DNA of 64,000 nucleotides, from positions 1 through 64,000 of the forward strand of contig JADCRZ010000031.1 in NCBI GenBank assembly GCA_015069695.1. The letters run 5' to 3'. The stretch's first letter is position 1; each line of letters begins with the position of its first letter. A program made the position numbers and the translations under genes. Below are positions 37,701-45,729 of this stretch, piece after piece. This DNA comes from Williamsia sp. GTDB taxonomy: Bacteria > Bacteroidota > Bacteroidia > Chitinophagales > Chitinophagaceae. The notes under the pieces were generated by a model. It did not search any database and was not told the origin of the DNA. It was given only the letters and a program-made list of their open reading frames with translations.

Positions 37701-37984
37701 TCAAGCAATTGGATGCTGCCTTTTTGTGCGTCTTCATCTACCTGTTCACTCAACTGCATTTTATATACGAGCGCCTTGATCAGTTGCGCCTGCTGCCCTT
37801 CCTTTTTGGCCAGCGTATAAATCTTTTCCACCTCAGCAAGCGCTGATTTCGGCAAGCCTTTTTTGCTGATCAGCTCGTCTGCTTTTTTCCAGAGCGTATC
37901 ATATTTACTGTTGTTCTGTGCCTGCATGGTAAGGGTTACAAGAGATAAAAGGATCAGAAAGAAAATTTGTTTGTTCAACCACAT
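31769..37984 (-). CDS. Bacterial alpha-2-macroglobulin with thioester and plug-like insert
   Basis: A 2071-residue secreted protease trap. A signal peptide (1-22, ending LTMQAQ) is followed by a helical N-terminal region of about 350 residues, then macroglobulin beta domains (MG2-like YRPGQTVYFKGIIITKD around 610). The intact thioester motif CAEQ is at Cys1509 (codon 33458-33460) in the alpha-helical thioester domain, and a C-terminal receptor-like domain completes it. Around residues 1190-1260 a segment reads DLLKKLPGVQVDQDGVVN and VQGEVIVSGVRI, resembling the start of a TonB-receptor plug; it lies just before FPNLHTDAAGNIEFSFTMPEALTRWKF, where a bait region is expected. It is long for the family. 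DNA from about 34200 to 36900 looks poorer in G+C than the rest of the gene. Confidence 0.92.
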   Translation of the reverse strand: MWLNKQIFFLILLSLVTLTMQAQNNSKYDTLWKKADELISKKGLPKSALAEVEKIYTLAKKEGQQAQLIKALVYKMQLSEQVDEDAQKGSIQLLDKEILTAAEPVKSILTSLLAERYLNYFQQHRYQLYNRTQTQNFQQGDIATWSINDLHAKIGALYLASIEKEKLLQQTALQSYDPIIIKGNMRALRPTLYDLLAHKALDYFRSDERDINKPAYAFELKEEGLFSDAATFAKLKITTADSLSLHRKALLIFQQLLQFHAGDTKPDALIDADLLRIEFVHQYAVMPNKDDLYAAALKRVADMWGDAPAAAQAWYLIAQEHAERAGRYEPFKDTTGRYEYLEAVKICERILKQGAESEGKVNCFNLLNQIQHRDLSITTETVNIPEQPFRALVQYRNFTQLYFRIIPLTDALKSRDNNDDAYWKQLIAVKPIRSWSQVLPATNDYQKHSAEIKVDALPVGSYVLIGSLNENFFLDKNPLAAGQVYVSNISYVNRGNDYFLLHRETGKPLAKATVQVWYRKYDYSTRRYTLTKGEKKLSNENGFVQLTGQKKQQESTQLEVTYNADHLFGESSEYIIYNDEQVAKQVSAAAYEKDQASIFFFTDRSIYRPGQTVYFKGIIITKDFTSKRSKAYPDHKAQVALYNANGEKIDSLELTTNEFGSYSGKFRLPENGLTGEFYIREELDGQADFSVEEYKRPRFSVEYEPIKEVYKVNDSIAITGSAQAYAGNNIDGAQVKYRVVRQPRFIYPWLYGRWLPRGSNLEITSGIATTDAGGKFTIRFKAIPDLTISKQLDPVFDYKIIADVTDVNGETRSGEKTVLVSYKALQIKVATSTGDETVPADSLKSLLITTQNINGDFQPSLVRVSIFRLQSPDRLIRERYWQQPDQFVMNQEEFTKYFPADEYKHESDYHTWGKGEKVWEANDSTRANGQMTLKNFPVAQGSYIIEAVTTDRYGEEVKAVQFIQLYDDKSNALPVPSYSWDAQRNKIIEPGETSTVIIGSSASDLFVIQQIDSSRGDERVNGNRPTTEDQYRFISLNKEKKSFNFIATENDRGGFGVYNFFVKNNRFYSSSHVISVPWTNKELSISYETFRDKTLPGSEERWKVKISGYKNEKVAVDMLASMYDASLDQFKPHSWNEPNIWPTYFQRGGWSGRSDFGSVQMNGRYFLDDFMAYLKSYDQLLDLGFENNLMISGVRMGAIAPNGDVKMFYNVPKSVNQEKAEDLLKKLPGVQVDQDGVVNEITVQGEVIVSGVRIPKAKETEITKSTSPIQPRKNFAETAFFFPNLHTDAAGNIEFSFTMPEALTRWKFQALAHTKEAAFGYSTKDLVTQKQLMVQPNVPRFLREGDHIELSTKIVNLTGKELTGTVHLELLNAATLQPVDGWFQNMTANQYFTAEAGKSVPASFTVQVPYQYTSALVYRFTASVKTGNETIGDGEEASLPVLKNSMLVTESVPLPMRGNAAKNFRFDKLLQSGNSETLQHFALTVEYTGNPVWYAVQALPYLTEYPYECAEQTFNRLYANALASKVANASPRLKRIFDEWNKTAQGGQDSSAALLSNLQKNQELKSLLLEETPWVLQAKSEAQQKKNIALLFDMDRMSRELQSTISKLQQFQLPNGGFPWFRGDRDDRFITQYIITGIGHLRRLGAWPGQDSAQLSALVQPAIQYLDKRIMEDYQQIIKSKANLSLSHLQYTQIQYLYMRSFFPEYGIPGESFTAVNFFRKQTQQYWLQQNKYMQGMIALALNRTGDVKTAQDIIRSLQQNATVNEEMGMYWKEVRPGYYWYQAPIETQSLLIEAFSEISKNKQVVSDLTTWLLKQKQTQNWRTTKATADACYAILLQSPSAAQKGGSLDQLNSEPIVEIKLGDKSVKSTDQKGEAGTGYFKKTFEPQFINASMGDISVKIQNQNQQTTTPSWGAVYWQYFENLDKITQSATALQINKKLFIESNSDRGPLLQLVTDGAILHPGTKIKVRIELRADRDMEYVHLKDMRASCMEPVNVLSSYKWQGGLGYYESTRDASTNFFFSRLPKGSYVFEYSLFVTHTGNFSNGITTAQCMYAPEFTSHSEGVRVNVE

Positions 37985-38001
37985 AGCTGGTTCTATTTAA
38001 T

Positions 38002-38009
38002 CAAAGTTA
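38002..38009 (-). promoter_or_regulatory. Possible -7 promoter element for the macroglobulin gene
   Basis: On the minus strand this reads TAACTTTG, a match to TAnnTTTG, 18 bases before the ATG. No TTG lies at the proper distance, so support is partial. Confidence 0.3.
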
Positions 38010-38212
38010 GGGTTATCCGCTAAGGATGCACGGATAGACAAGTTTACATACTGTGTATGCAAGTTTAGTGCATGGTTGGTGTACATGCCAGCAGTTGAAA
38101 AATAAGAAAAGGGCCTTTAACTTTTAATTGGCAAAACACGGATAAACCAATTCTTTCAACTTCCCTCTATCACTGTACAAACCAATTGATAAAAAAATAA
38201 AACTTAAGCAAA

Positions 38213-38668
38213 ATGAAATCCTTTATTACAATGCTCGCAGCCCTGGTTATTACCGCTACTACTTTTGCAACACCTCCCGGTTCCAGCCGCTTAACCGTTG
38301 TTAACACAGACAATAAAAATCTTCGTGTGATCATCGACGGTAATCGGTACGATGGCATCGGAAACAATCTCTCGCTCGCCAACATCGGCATGGGCCGTCA
38401 CAATATCCGCATCTTTCAGGTCAAACGTGGCTTCTTTGGTGGCGAACGGCTCATCTACTCTTCTTCTATCTTCCTCAAACCCGATACCCAACTTAGCCTG
38501 ATCGTAAAACGTGATGGTGATGTAGCAGTCAACGAACAAAGCAACCGCTGGGACAACAGGGGACGGGATGATCGTTATGGCCGTGACGACAGAAACGGTA
38601 ACTACGGAAGAGACAAAGATTATGGCCGGAGTGATGATCGCAGAAACAACAACTACCCTAAGTTCTAA
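38213..38668 (+). CDS. Small secreted protein with Arg/Asp/Gly repeat tail
   Basis: A 151-residue secreted protein. The signal peptide is about 1-19 (ITATTFAT). Residues about 25-105 form a PEGA-like beta domain (RLTVVNTDNKNLRVIIDGNRYD..IGMGRHNIRIFQ), as seen in Bacteroidota DUF4476-related proteins. The last 40 residues are a highly charged, repetitive tail of RDDRYG/RDDRNG/RDKDYG-like units ending NNNYPKF, unlike neighbouring genes. Function is unknown. It is convergent with sucD, separated from it by two terminators. Confidence 0.7.
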   Translation: MKSFITMLAALVITATTFATPPGSSRLTVVNTDNKNLRVIIDGNRYDGIGNNLSLANIGMGRHNIRIFQVKRGFFGGERLIYSSSIFLKPDTQLSLIVKRDGDVAVNEQSNRWDNRGRDDRYGRDDRNGNYGRDKDYGRSDDRRNNNYPKF

Positions 38669-38737
38669 ACCTCTCTGAGGTCTCTATGAAAACGTTTACC
38701 TCTTGCTGATTACCCGTCCGCAGAAAGACAGATGAAG

Positions 38738-38763
38738 ATCCCTCCCCAACCGGAGGGATTTTT
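38738..38763 (+). terminator. Rho-independent terminator after the 38213-38668 gene
   Basis: ATCCCTCC (38738-38745) pairs with GGAGGGAT (38752-38759), followed by a T run on the plus strand, so it mainly terminates the small secreted protein gene. Confidence 0.85.
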
Positions 38764-38799
38764 CTTTGCATTGATAAACAGGCAACGGGTTTTATAAAG

Positions 38800-38829
38800 C
38801 AAAAAGCAGCGCCCTCGCGCTGCTTTTTT
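38800..38829. terminator. Bidirectional terminator between convergent genes
   Basis: AGCAGCGC (38805-38812) pairs with GCGCTGCT (38817-38824), flanked by an A tract on the left and a T tract on the right, so it can act on both strands; on the minus strand it terminates sucD. Confidence 0.88.
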
Positions 38830-38848
38830 ATCCAAGCTCTTAACTATC

Positions 38849-39721
38849 TTATTTATTGATCACCTCCGCCATTTTCTTTCCGATATCAGCCGGGCTTTTT
38901 ACCACATAAATGCCACACTCTTCCATGATCTTCATCTTTGCCTCTGCTGTATCATCAGCACCGCCGATGATGGCGCCTGCATGGCCCATCCTGCGGCCGG
39001 GAGGCGCGGTTTGTCCGGCGATAAAGCCAACCACCGGCTTACTGCCATTTTCCTGTATCCAGCGGGCGGCATCGGCTTCCATGCTGCCACCAATTTCCCC
39101 GATCATCACAATGCCATCTGTATCCGGATCATTCATCAACAGTTCTACCGCTTCTTTGGTAGGAGTACCAATGATCGGATCGCCTCCAATTCCAATAGCG
39201 GTGGAAATACCCAGTCCCGCCTTCGCTACCTGGTCGGCTGCTTCATACGTGAGTGTACCTGATTTTGATACGATCCCGATCCGGCCTGCCTTGAAAACAA
39301 AACCAGGCATGATGCCGACCTTGCATTCGTCGGCTGTAATAACACCCGGACAGTTCGGCCCTATCAGGCGGATATTCTTTCCTTTGATATAGTTTTTTGC
39401 ATTGACCATGTCCTGGACAGGAATGCCTTCCGTGATACAAACGATCAGCCGGATATCAGCATCGGCCGATTCCATGATGGCGTCTGCTGCAAAAGCAGGC
39501 GGAACAAAAATGATGGAAACATCAGCCCCTGTTTCTTTTACACATTCAGCTACCGTGTTAAATACGGGTCTGTCTAAATGCTTGGTGCCTCCTTTGCCCG
39601 GCGTAACGCCTCCTACCACCTGTGTACCATAGTCGATCATTTGGGTGGCATGAAACGTTCCTTCTGTGCCGGTGAAACCCTGTACCAGTATTTTGGAATC
39701 TTTGTTTACTAAAACAGACAT
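38849..39721 (-). CDS. sucD: Succinate-CoA ligase [ADP-forming] subunit alpha
   Basis: A 290-residue alpha subunit of succinyl-CoA synthetase, which makes ATP (or GTP) from succinyl-CoA in the TCA cycle. It starts at 39721 ([24 protein letters not shown]); the frame is open a little further but this start is family-like and near the promoter. The CoA-binding Rossmann part ([16 protein letters not shown]) is followed by GPNCPGVI and by the phosphohistidine loop [12 protein letters not shown] near residue 240. The beta subunit gene sucC is not adjacent. Its own promoter lies at 39743-39771. Confidence 0.97.
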   Translation of the reverse strand: MSVLVNKDSKILVQGFTGTEGTFHATQMIDYGTQVVGGVTPGKGGTKHLDRPVFNTVAECVKETGADVSIIFVPPAFAADAIMESADADIRLIVCITEGIPVQDMVNAKNYIKGKNIRLIGPNCPGVITADECKVGIMPGFVFKAGRIGIVSKSGTLTYEAADQVAKAGLGISTAIGIGGDPIIGTPTKEAVELLMNDPDTDGIVMIGEIGGSMEADAARWIQENGSKPVVGFIAGQTAPPGRRMGHAGAIIGGADDTAEAKMKIMEECGIYVVKSPADIGKKMAEVINK

Positions 39722-39742
39722 GTTGCGTTGGATTGGTTGCAG

Positions 39743-39771
39743 CAAATGTAGGGGAAAAATCAGGAGTGCAA
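39743..39771 (-). promoter_or_regulatory. Bacteroidota-type promoter for sucD
   Basis: On the minus strand, TTG (39771-39769), an 18-base spacer and TACATTTG (39750-39743), 21 bases before the sucD ATG. It matches the -33/-7 consensus and lies in the 68-bp gap after mlaF. Confidence 0.75.
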
Positions 39772-39789
39772 ACTGATTTTCAGCAGGGC

Positions 39790-40638
39790 CTACTGTTTGT
39801 TTCCATCAATAAAGGGACTGGCGTCCGGATTGTTGATCAACTCATCCATGTTCCGGTCGTTGTCGATCTTTCCGGTCACTTCCAGCATGCGCATGTCTTT
39901 GGCATCCCGTAAAAATTCGGAAGCAAAAATGAAGGTGTTCAGCTTGTCGTTTTTGCTGAAAATAATTTCCTTGTTATTCCCTTCCCATTCTTTTTCGCCC
40001 TGGTGCATGTAGATGATGTTATCTCCTATCTCCATTACACTGTTCATGTCATGCGTGTTGATAACCGTGGTGATCTTGTTTTCATCGGTAATGTCGTGAA
40101 TCAGCTTGTCGATGACCATCGAAGTCTGCGGGTCGAGGCCGGAGTTGGGTTCGTCGCAGAATAAATATTTTGGCTGCAATACAATGGCCCTGGCGAGCGC
40201 CACCCTTTTTTTCATGCCTCCGCTGATCTCGGCAGGAAATTTCTTGTTTGCTTTTTCCAGGTTTACCCTGGCCAGTACCTCATCTACTTTTCTGCGTTTA
40301 GCTTTGTAGGAATCATTGGTGAACATATCAAGCGGGAACATCACATTGCGTTCCACGTTGAGGCTGTCGAACAGGGCCGATCCCTGAAACAGCATGCCAA
40401 TTTCTTTTCTTACTTCCTTCCGTTCATCATCCGACATGGTAATAAACTGGCGGTCGTCATATAAGATGTCCCCGCTATCGGGTGTAAACAAGCCGATCAG
40501 GCATTTCATCAACACCGTTTTTCCACTGCCGCTGCTGCCGATGATCAGGTTGCACTTTCCTCCCTGCATCACGGCACTCACATCTTTGATGATGGTTTTC
40601 TCGCCGAAACTTTTCTTTACATGTCTTAGTTCTATCAT
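39790..40638 (-). CDS. mlaF: MlaF-like ABC transporter ATP-binding protein
   Basis: A 282-residue ATPase of the MCE/Mla phospholipid transport family. Walker A is GSSGSGKT (about 34-41), the Q-loop is [13 protein letters not shown], the signature is ISGGM, Walker B is [12 protein letters not shown] and the H-switch is NTHD. The [11 protein letters not shown] region is typical of MlaF. It works with the MlaE permease encoded just upstream (53-bp gap). The MCE-domain partner (MlaD) is not next to it, unlike in many genomes, and must be elsewhere or absent. The gene ends before the sucD promoter. Confidence 0.92.
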   Translation of the reverse strand: MIELRHVKKSFGEKTIIKDVSAVMQGGKCNLIIGSSGSGKTVLMKCLIGLFTPDSGDILYDDRQFITMSDDERKEVRKEIGMLFQGSALFDSLNVERNVMFPLDMFTNDSYKAKRRKVDEVLARVNLEKANKKFPAEISGGMKKRVALARAIVLQPKYLFCDEPNSGLDPQTSMVIDKLIHDITDENKITTVINTHDMNSVMEIGDNIIYMHQGEKEWEGNNKEIIFSKNDKLNTFIFASEFLRDAKDMRMLEVTGKIDNDRNMDELINNPDASPFIDGNKQ

Positions 40639-40691
40639 ACCAAATATTTTATCAAAATCGGATACGGTCTCAGCCAGGGTATCCGGATTTA

Positions 40692-41435
40692 TTACAGCAA
40701 AAGGGCAGACAGCACATAATCTGCGATCAGGATCAGGATACAGCTCACCACTACCGACCGCGTGCTTGAACGCCCGATCTCCAGCGAGCCGCCCTGTACG
40801 TAATATCCGAAATAAGCCGGAATAGAAGAAATGATAAATGAAAATGTGTAAGCTTTTACCAGGGCAAAAAACACATTGTAGGGCACAAAATTAGACAGCA
40901 GCCCCTTGTGAAAGTCTTCTGACGAAACAATGCCGGAAGCAACGGCCGCTATTTGTCCGCCCAGGATGCCCAACGCACTGGCAATGATCACCAGCATAGG
41001 AATGACCAGAAAGGCGGCTACGATCTTGGGCATTACCAGGTAAGCTTTTGTGTTGATGCCCATGATCTCCAGGGCATCGATCTGTTCGCTCACACGCATA
41101 TTGCCCAGCTCACTGGCGATCTTGCTTCCTACCACGCCTGCCAGCACGATACAAACCAGGGTGGGCGCAAACTCCAGGATTACCGTATCACGGACGATCT
41201 GGGAGATGGAAGATTTGGGGATGAGCGGGCTAACCAGCTGGTAAGCAGTTTGCACGGCAGATACGGCCCCTATAAAAAATGAAATAATGACAACAATGCC
41301 CAGGGAGCCAATGCCGATATCGGAACACTGGTGCATAAACTCTTTCCAGTATACTTTCCAGTTCTCCGGTCTTTTAAACATGCCTTTCAGCAGCAAAAAG
41401 TAGCGTCCGACTCCGTTAAAAAATTTCATGAACAT
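40692..41435 (-). CDS. mlaE: MlaE-like ABC transporter permease
   Basis: A 247-residue membrane protein of the MlaE family (about five membrane segments), with the conserved VRDTVILEFAPTLVCIVLAGVVGSKIASELGNMRVSEQIDALEIMGIN segment (about 80-127), which holds the family's GxxxxELGxM..EQIDAL motif. It moves phospholipids across the periplasm together with MlaF and an MCE protein. The start is ATG at 41435 or 41429. Only 11 bp separate it from the end of the malic enzyme gene upstream, so the three genes form one operon. Confidence 0.92.
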   Translation of the reverse strand: MFMKFFNGVGRYFLLLKGMFKRPENWKVYWKEFMHQCSDIGIGSLGIVVIISFFIGAVSAVQTAYQLVSPLIPKSSISQIVRDTVILEFAPTLVCIVLAGVVGSKIASELGNMRVSEQIDALEIMGINTKAYLVMPKIVAAFLVIPMLVIIASALGILGGQIAAVASGIVSSEDFHKGLLSNFVPYNVFFALVKAYTFSFIISSIPAYFGYYVQGGSLEIGRSSTRSVVVSCILILIADYVLSALLL

Positions 41436-41446
41436 GGATTAATTTC

Positions 41447-43783
41447 TTATGCGTCTTTCTTTTTAAACCGCTTCCACCACCGTGACCGTTTGATCAGCTC
41501 TTCAGCTGATACTTTGGATTTTGTTTGGGCATCAATGATAGAGATCAGCGCCATATTATAGATGCTTCTGACCGAGCTTCCCAGCTGCAGCACATGCACC
41601 GGCTTCTTTAATCCTAACAAAATCGGGCCAATGGCATCGGCACCCCCGACTTCCTTGAGCAGGTTATAGGCAATGTTGCCGGCAGCGAGGTTGGGAAAGA
41701 TCAGCACGTTCACATCCTGTCCTACCAGTTCGCTGAAGGGATAGTTGTCGCGCAGGATGTCGTTGGTAAACGGCAGGCTTGCCTGCATTTCACCATCCAC
41801 AATCAGGGAAGGGCTCCGGCGTTTGATGATGTCGCGGGCTTCCGCTACCAGCCTGGCTTCCGGCGAGTTGCTGCTGCCAAAGTTTGAATAGCTCAGCAGG
41901 GCAATGCGTGGTGTAAGGTTAAAGGTTCGCACCTCGCGCGCTACCATCAGGGTAATATCGGCCAGCTCTTCTGCAGTTGGATTGAAGTTTACGGTGGTAT
42001 CGGCCAGGAAGAGAGGTCCTTTCTTGGTAACCAGCAGATACATGCCGGCAATTTTTTTCACGCCATCTTCTGTACCCACAATTTGCAGGGCAGGGCGGAT
42101 GGTATCGGGATAATTCCTGGTGAGGCCTGAGATCATGGCATCGGCATCGCCGGTTTCAACCATCATGCAGCCAAAGTAGTTGCGGTCGCGCATTACCTTG
42201 ATGGCTTCGTAATGGTTGACGCCCTTGCGCTGGCGTTTGCGGAAATAAGCTTCGCCGTATTGCCGTCTTTTCTGCTCCTGGCTGCTGCTGCCCGGGTCGA
42301 TGATAGGCAGCTCATCAATATCAATGCTGTTTTCCTGGGCAATCGTTCTGATCTTGTCTTCTTCCCCCAGCAGGATCGGGTAGGCCACGCCTTCTTCAAA
42401 AACGCTTTGGGCTGCCTTCAGCACCTTTACATTATCAGCTTCCGCAAATACCAGCCGGCGCGGATCGCGGCGGGCTTTGTTGCCGATTACGCGCAGCAAC
42501 TGGTTATCCAAGCCCAGCCGGCGGTTCAGCTCTTCGGTATAGGCTTCCCAGTTCTCGATCTTTTTCTGTGCCACACCGCTGTCCATGGCAGCACGGGCTA
42601 CAGCGGGTGATACGGTGGCCAGCAAGCGGGGATCGAGGGGTTTGGGAATGATGTAGTTGGGACCAAAGGAAATGGTCCTTTCGTTGTAGGCAAGGTTCAC
42701 GATGTCGGGCACGGTTGTGCGGGCCATTTCTGCCAGGGCCCGAACCGCAGCCAGCTTCATGGCTTCGTTGATCTGGGTGGCACGCACATCCAATGCACCG
42801 CGAAAGATAAACGGGAAGCCCAGCACATTGTTGACCTGGTTGGGATAATCGCTGCGGCCGGTTGCCATGATAATATCCTTGCGGGTGTTGATAGCGGCAT
42901 CGTACGGAATTTCCGGGTCGGGGTTGGCCATGGCAAACACGATCGGGTTTTTGGCCATGCTGCGCACCATATCAGGTGTTACCACATTGCCTACGCTGAG
43001 CCCGATAAAAACATCGGCATCTTTCATGGCCTGGGCCAGCGTGATGCCGGGTTTGCCATGGGCAAACTGGCGTTTGGTTTCATCCAGATCCGTGCGACCT
43101 GCATGAATCACGCCGTTGATGTCGAACATCGTGAAGTTTTCCGGGTTGGCACCCAGGGCCTTGTAGAGCAGCACACAGGCCATGGCGGCGGCACCGGCGC
43201 CGTTTACCACAAAGCGGGCCCGGTTGATCCGTTTTTTCTGGATCTCAAGTGCGTTTAACAAGGCAGCACTGCTGATGATGGCGGTGCCGTGCTGGTCGTC
43301 GTGCATCACCGGGATCTTCAGTTGTTCCCTGAGCTCACGTTCTATATAAAAACATTCCGGTGATTTGATGTCTTCCAGGTTGATGCCGCCGAAGGTGGGT
43401 TCCAGGGCTTTTACGATCTGTACAAACTTCTCGGGGTCTTTTTCATTTACTTCAATGTCGAACACGTCTATATCAGCAAATATCTTGAACAAGACGCCTT
43501 TGCCCTCCATAACGGGTTTGCCGGCTTCGGGGCCAATATCGCCCAACCCAAGCACCGCCGTACCATTGCTGATTACCGCCACCAGATTTCCTTTGGCGGT
43601 GTATTTGTATACTTCTTCTACGTTGTTGAAAATTTCCTTGCAGGGTTCCGCTACGCCGGGTGAGTAAGCGAGCGATAAATCCTGTTGTGTTTTTGCATCT
43701 TTTGTTGGTACGACTTCGATTTTACCGGGACGGCCTTTGGCATGGTAATCGAGGGCTTGTTCTTTCCGTGAAGATTTCTGCAT
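41447..43783 (-). CDS. maeB: NADP-dependent malic enzyme with phosphotransacetylase-like domain
   Basis: A 778-residue MaeB-type enzyme that oxidatively decarboxylates malate to pyruvate with NADPH production. Residues about 1-430 are the malic enzyme part: [26 protein letters not shown]-like [33 protein letters not shown] and the dinucleotide loop [13 protein letters not shown]. Residues about 440-770 resemble phosphotransacetylase, a regulatory domain in this family that senses acetyl-CoA; its own catalysis is not expected. It is the first gene of the operon maeB-mlaE-mlaF, linking carbon flux with envelope lipid transport, perhaps only by chance. Confidence 0.96.
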   Translation of the reverse strand: MQKSSRKEQALDYHAKGRPGKIEVVPTKDAKTQQDLSLAYSPGVAEPCKEIFNNVEEVYKYTAKGNLVAVISNGTAVLGLGDIGPEAGKPVMEGKGVLFKIFADIDVFDIEVNEKDPEKFVQIVKALEPTFGGINLEDIKSPECFYIERELREQLKIPVMHDDQHGTAIISSAALLNALEIQKKRINRARFVVNGAGAAAMACVLLYKALGANPENFTMFDINGVIHAGRTDLDETKRQFAHGKPGITLAQAMKDADVFIGLSVGNVVTPDMVRSMAKNPIVFAMANPDPEIPYDAAINTRKDIIMATGRSDYPNQVNNVLGFPFIFRGALDVRATQINEAMKLAAVRALAEMARTTVPDIVNLAYNERTISFGPNYIIPKPLDPRLLATVSPAVARAAMDSGVAQKKIENWEAYTEELNRRLGLDNQLLRVIGNKARRDPRRLVFAEADNVKVLKAAQSVFEEGVAYPILLGEEDKIRTIAQENSIDIDELPIIDPGSSSQEQKRRQYGEAYFRKRQRKGVNHYEAIKVMRDRNYFGCMMVETGDADAMISGLTRNYPDTIRPALQIVGTEDGVKKIAGMYLLVTKKGPLFLADTTVNFNPTAEELADITLMVAREVRTFNLTPRIALLSYSNFGSSNSPEARLVAEARDIIKRRSPSLIVDGEMQASLPFTNDILRDNYPFSELVGQDVNVLIFPNLAAGNIAYNLLKEVGGADAIGPILLGLKKPVHVLQLGSSVRSIYNMALISIIDAQTKSKVSAEELIKRSRWWKRFKKKDA

Positions 43784-43934
43784 ACTTGGGTTTTAATCAG
43801 GATAGTCGTTACCGATGGCAGGCAATTAGTTGATAACAACGTTAATTTGCCGTGCAAAGTACGAAAATGCGGGTCAATCAGTCATATCATTATGCAACGT
43901 TGCTGTATAATACCATGTCAGAAAGAAAAAAGAT

Positions 43935-44339
43935 ATGCTGAATAGATTCCTGCGATCTCTTTGCTTCTTGCTCTTTTTGACCGCTTGCGAAAAAACTGAA
44001 ACAGCCTCTGATAACCAGTTGGACGATCTTATATTTGAAAAGACAAACACACCTGTCAGCCAAACGCAAAAGGAGGGAATCACGTCACAGGTAAAGGCCT
44101 ACGGACCTAATCTGTGTTACAGGTTTTCAAACCTGGATATTCAAGAAATCGGTACACGGGAGTTTGAGATCAGGGCCAAAGCAACCAATGCAGGCAGCAA
44201 AAATGGCGTGGCCTGCGCGCTGGCTTTGTATTATATAGATACAACAATTAAGATCAATGCAACCACAACAGGAAAATACCTGCTGCGCTTTTACAACAAG
44301 CAACAACTCTTTAAAACAGATACAGTACAGGTAAATTAA
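43935..44339 (+). CDS. Small uncharacterised lipoprotein
   Basis: A 134-residue predicted lipoprotein. The signal ends FLTAC with Cys18, followed by an Asp/Glu/Thr linker. The rest is beta-rich (LCYRFSNLDIQEIGTREFEIRAKATNAG, YLLRFYNKQQLFKTDTVQVN) with no family I recognise. It lies alone between maeB, which runs the other way with 150 bp between, and the M20 amidohydrolase, with which it is convergent: the two stop codons are one base apart. It may be an outer-membrane lipoprotein of the short type common in this phylum. Confidence 0.65.
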   Translation: MLNRFLRSLCFLLFLTACEKTETASDNQLDDLIFEKTNTPVSQTQKEGITSQVKAYGPNLCYRFSNLDIQEIGTREFEIRAKATNAGSKNGVACALALYYIDTTIKINATTTGKYLLRFYNKQQLFKTDTVQVN

Positions 44340-44340
44340 C

Positions 44341-45525
44341 CTAACCCATTTCCACACTTGCACCCAGCCAGGCCATAGCGCCCATGCCGATTTCAATGGC
44401 CCGTTCGTCCACGTTGAATGTAGGAGTATGCACGCCGGAAGTAATGCCCCGTTCCTGGTTCATCACTCCAAGGCGGTAAAAACAGCCTGGTATGGCCTGC
44501 GAGTAGTAGCCGAAATCTTCGGCACCCATCCGCAGCTCGGTCTCCAGTACATTTTCATCACCCATATAAAGCGATGCCTGGCGGCGGGCAATCAGATTCA
44601 GCTGTTCGTTGTTGTACACCGTAGGATAGCCTACGTCTATGTGCAGGTCGATTTCAGCACCCATGCCTTGTACCAGGGAAGTAGCCTGTTTGCGGATGAG
44701 CTCATGCGCCTTGAACCGCCAGCCTTCATCCATGGCCCTGAACGTACCCATCAGCTTTACCTCGCTCGGGATTACATTGGTTGTATATCCACCCTGGAAT
44801 GATGATATAGAGAGTACGGAAGGAGAGAAGGGATCTTTGTTGCGGCTGATGATCTGCTGCAGGGCAACCACCAGGTGGGAAGCGATCAGGATGGTATCAA
44901 CCGTCGTATGCGGTGCTGCGGCATGACCGCCTTTGCTTCTGATCGTGATGTATAATTCATCGGCGCTGGCCATTACTTTGCCGCCGCGAAAACTCAGCTT
45001 TCCAATTTCCAGTCCGGGATGCACGTGCAGTCCGAATATGGCAGCCGGCGCCGGATTTTCCAGCACGCCTTCTTTGATCAGGATGCTGGCCCCGCCCGGA
45101 TTGCGTTCTTCACCAGGCTGGAAGATCAGCTTTACCGTTCCCTCCCAATCTTCCTTTAACTCGTTCAGGATCTTGGAAGCGCCGAGCAGAACGGATGTAT
45201 GCACATCATGTCCGCAGGCATGCATTACACCGGCTTTTGTTGATTTATAGGGAACATCATTTTCCTCCTGGATAGGCAGCGCGTCCATGTCGGCACGCAG
45301 GGCAATGGTCTTTTTTTCCGGATTCTTTCCTTTTATTAATCCAACTACACCGGTACCGGCTTTTACTTCAAAGGAGATACCGTATTGGGTGAGTTTACTT
45401 TGAACAAAGCGGGATGTTTCAAATTCCTGGTAGCTCAGTTCCGGATGAGCATGCAGGTGCCGCCGTATCTCGATGGTTTCCTGTGCATACCGGCGGGATA
45501 GATCGTGTATTTTTTCTGTAAGCAT
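44341..45525 (-). CDS. M20 family amidohydrolase (N-acyl amino acid hydrolase-like)
   Basis: A 394-residue zinc/manganese-dependent amidohydrolase of the IAA-Leu/hippurate hydrolase type, which removes acyl groups from amino acids or peptides. The start at 45525 (MLTEKIHDLSRRYAQE) is family-like; the longer frame to 45726 runs through a palindromic repeat and is rejected. Metal and catalytic motifs are ALRADMDALPIQEEN, HACGHDVHTSVLLGA and GAEDFGYYSQAIPGC (about 350-364); the dimerisation domain with the RSKGGHAAAPHTTVD motif is in the middle. Its promoter would have to lie beside the palindrome at 45570-45729. Confidence 0.93.
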   Translation of the reverse strand: MLTEKIHDLSRRYAQETIEIRRHLHAHPELSYQEFETSRFVQSKLTQYGISFEVKAGTGVVGLIKGKNPEKKTIALRADMDALPIQEENDVPYKSTKAGVMHACGHDVHTSVLLGASKILNELKEDWEGTVKLIFQPGEERNPGGASILIKEGVLENPAPAAIFGLHVHPGLEIGKLSFRGGKVMASADELYITIRSKGGHAAAPHTTVDTILIASHLVVALQQIISRNKDPFSPSVLSISSFQGGYTTNVIPSEVKLMGTFRAMDEGWRFKAHELIRKQATSLVQGMGAEIDLHIDVGYPTVYNNEQLNLIARRQASLYMGDENVLETELRMGAEDFGYYSQAIPGCFYRLGVMNQERGITSGVHTPTFNVDERAIEIGMGAMAWLGASVEMG

Positions 45526-45569
45526 AATCCCGGACCTCCGGCCCGGGCGGCGAAGATAGGAATTTGTCT

Positions 45570-45729
45570 GTCTTGAACCTTGATTTACAGGATTTTTGGG
45601 ATGCGGGGATTGTGGGTTTGCAGTGAGTCGGTTAGCTTGCTGGTAATGACTTTGCTGGTTTGATGATCCATTTAACTTCAATCTCACAATCCCCGCATCC
45701 CAAAAATCCTGTAAATCAAGGTTCAAGAC
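45570..45729. repeat. Palindromic repeat, copy 2: perfect 45-bp inverted repeat
   Basis: Left arm 45570-45614 (beginning GTCTTGAACCTTGATTTACA) and right arm 45685-45729 are perfect inverted complements over 45 bp with a 70-base spacer. The outer ends carry the family core TTGAACC..GATTTACAGGAT. The right arm ends on the stop codon of the SPOR-protein gene, and the left arm is 44 bp before the M20 gene start on the same strand, so it may stop or modulate read-through between the two. Perfect arms suggest recent origin or active correction. Confidence 0.88.

Noticed and set aside
45526-45726. Upstream extension of the M20 amidohydrolase frame
   Set aside because: The extra 67 codons run through the palindromic repeat and have no family homology; the ATG at 45525 gives the normal N-terminus.
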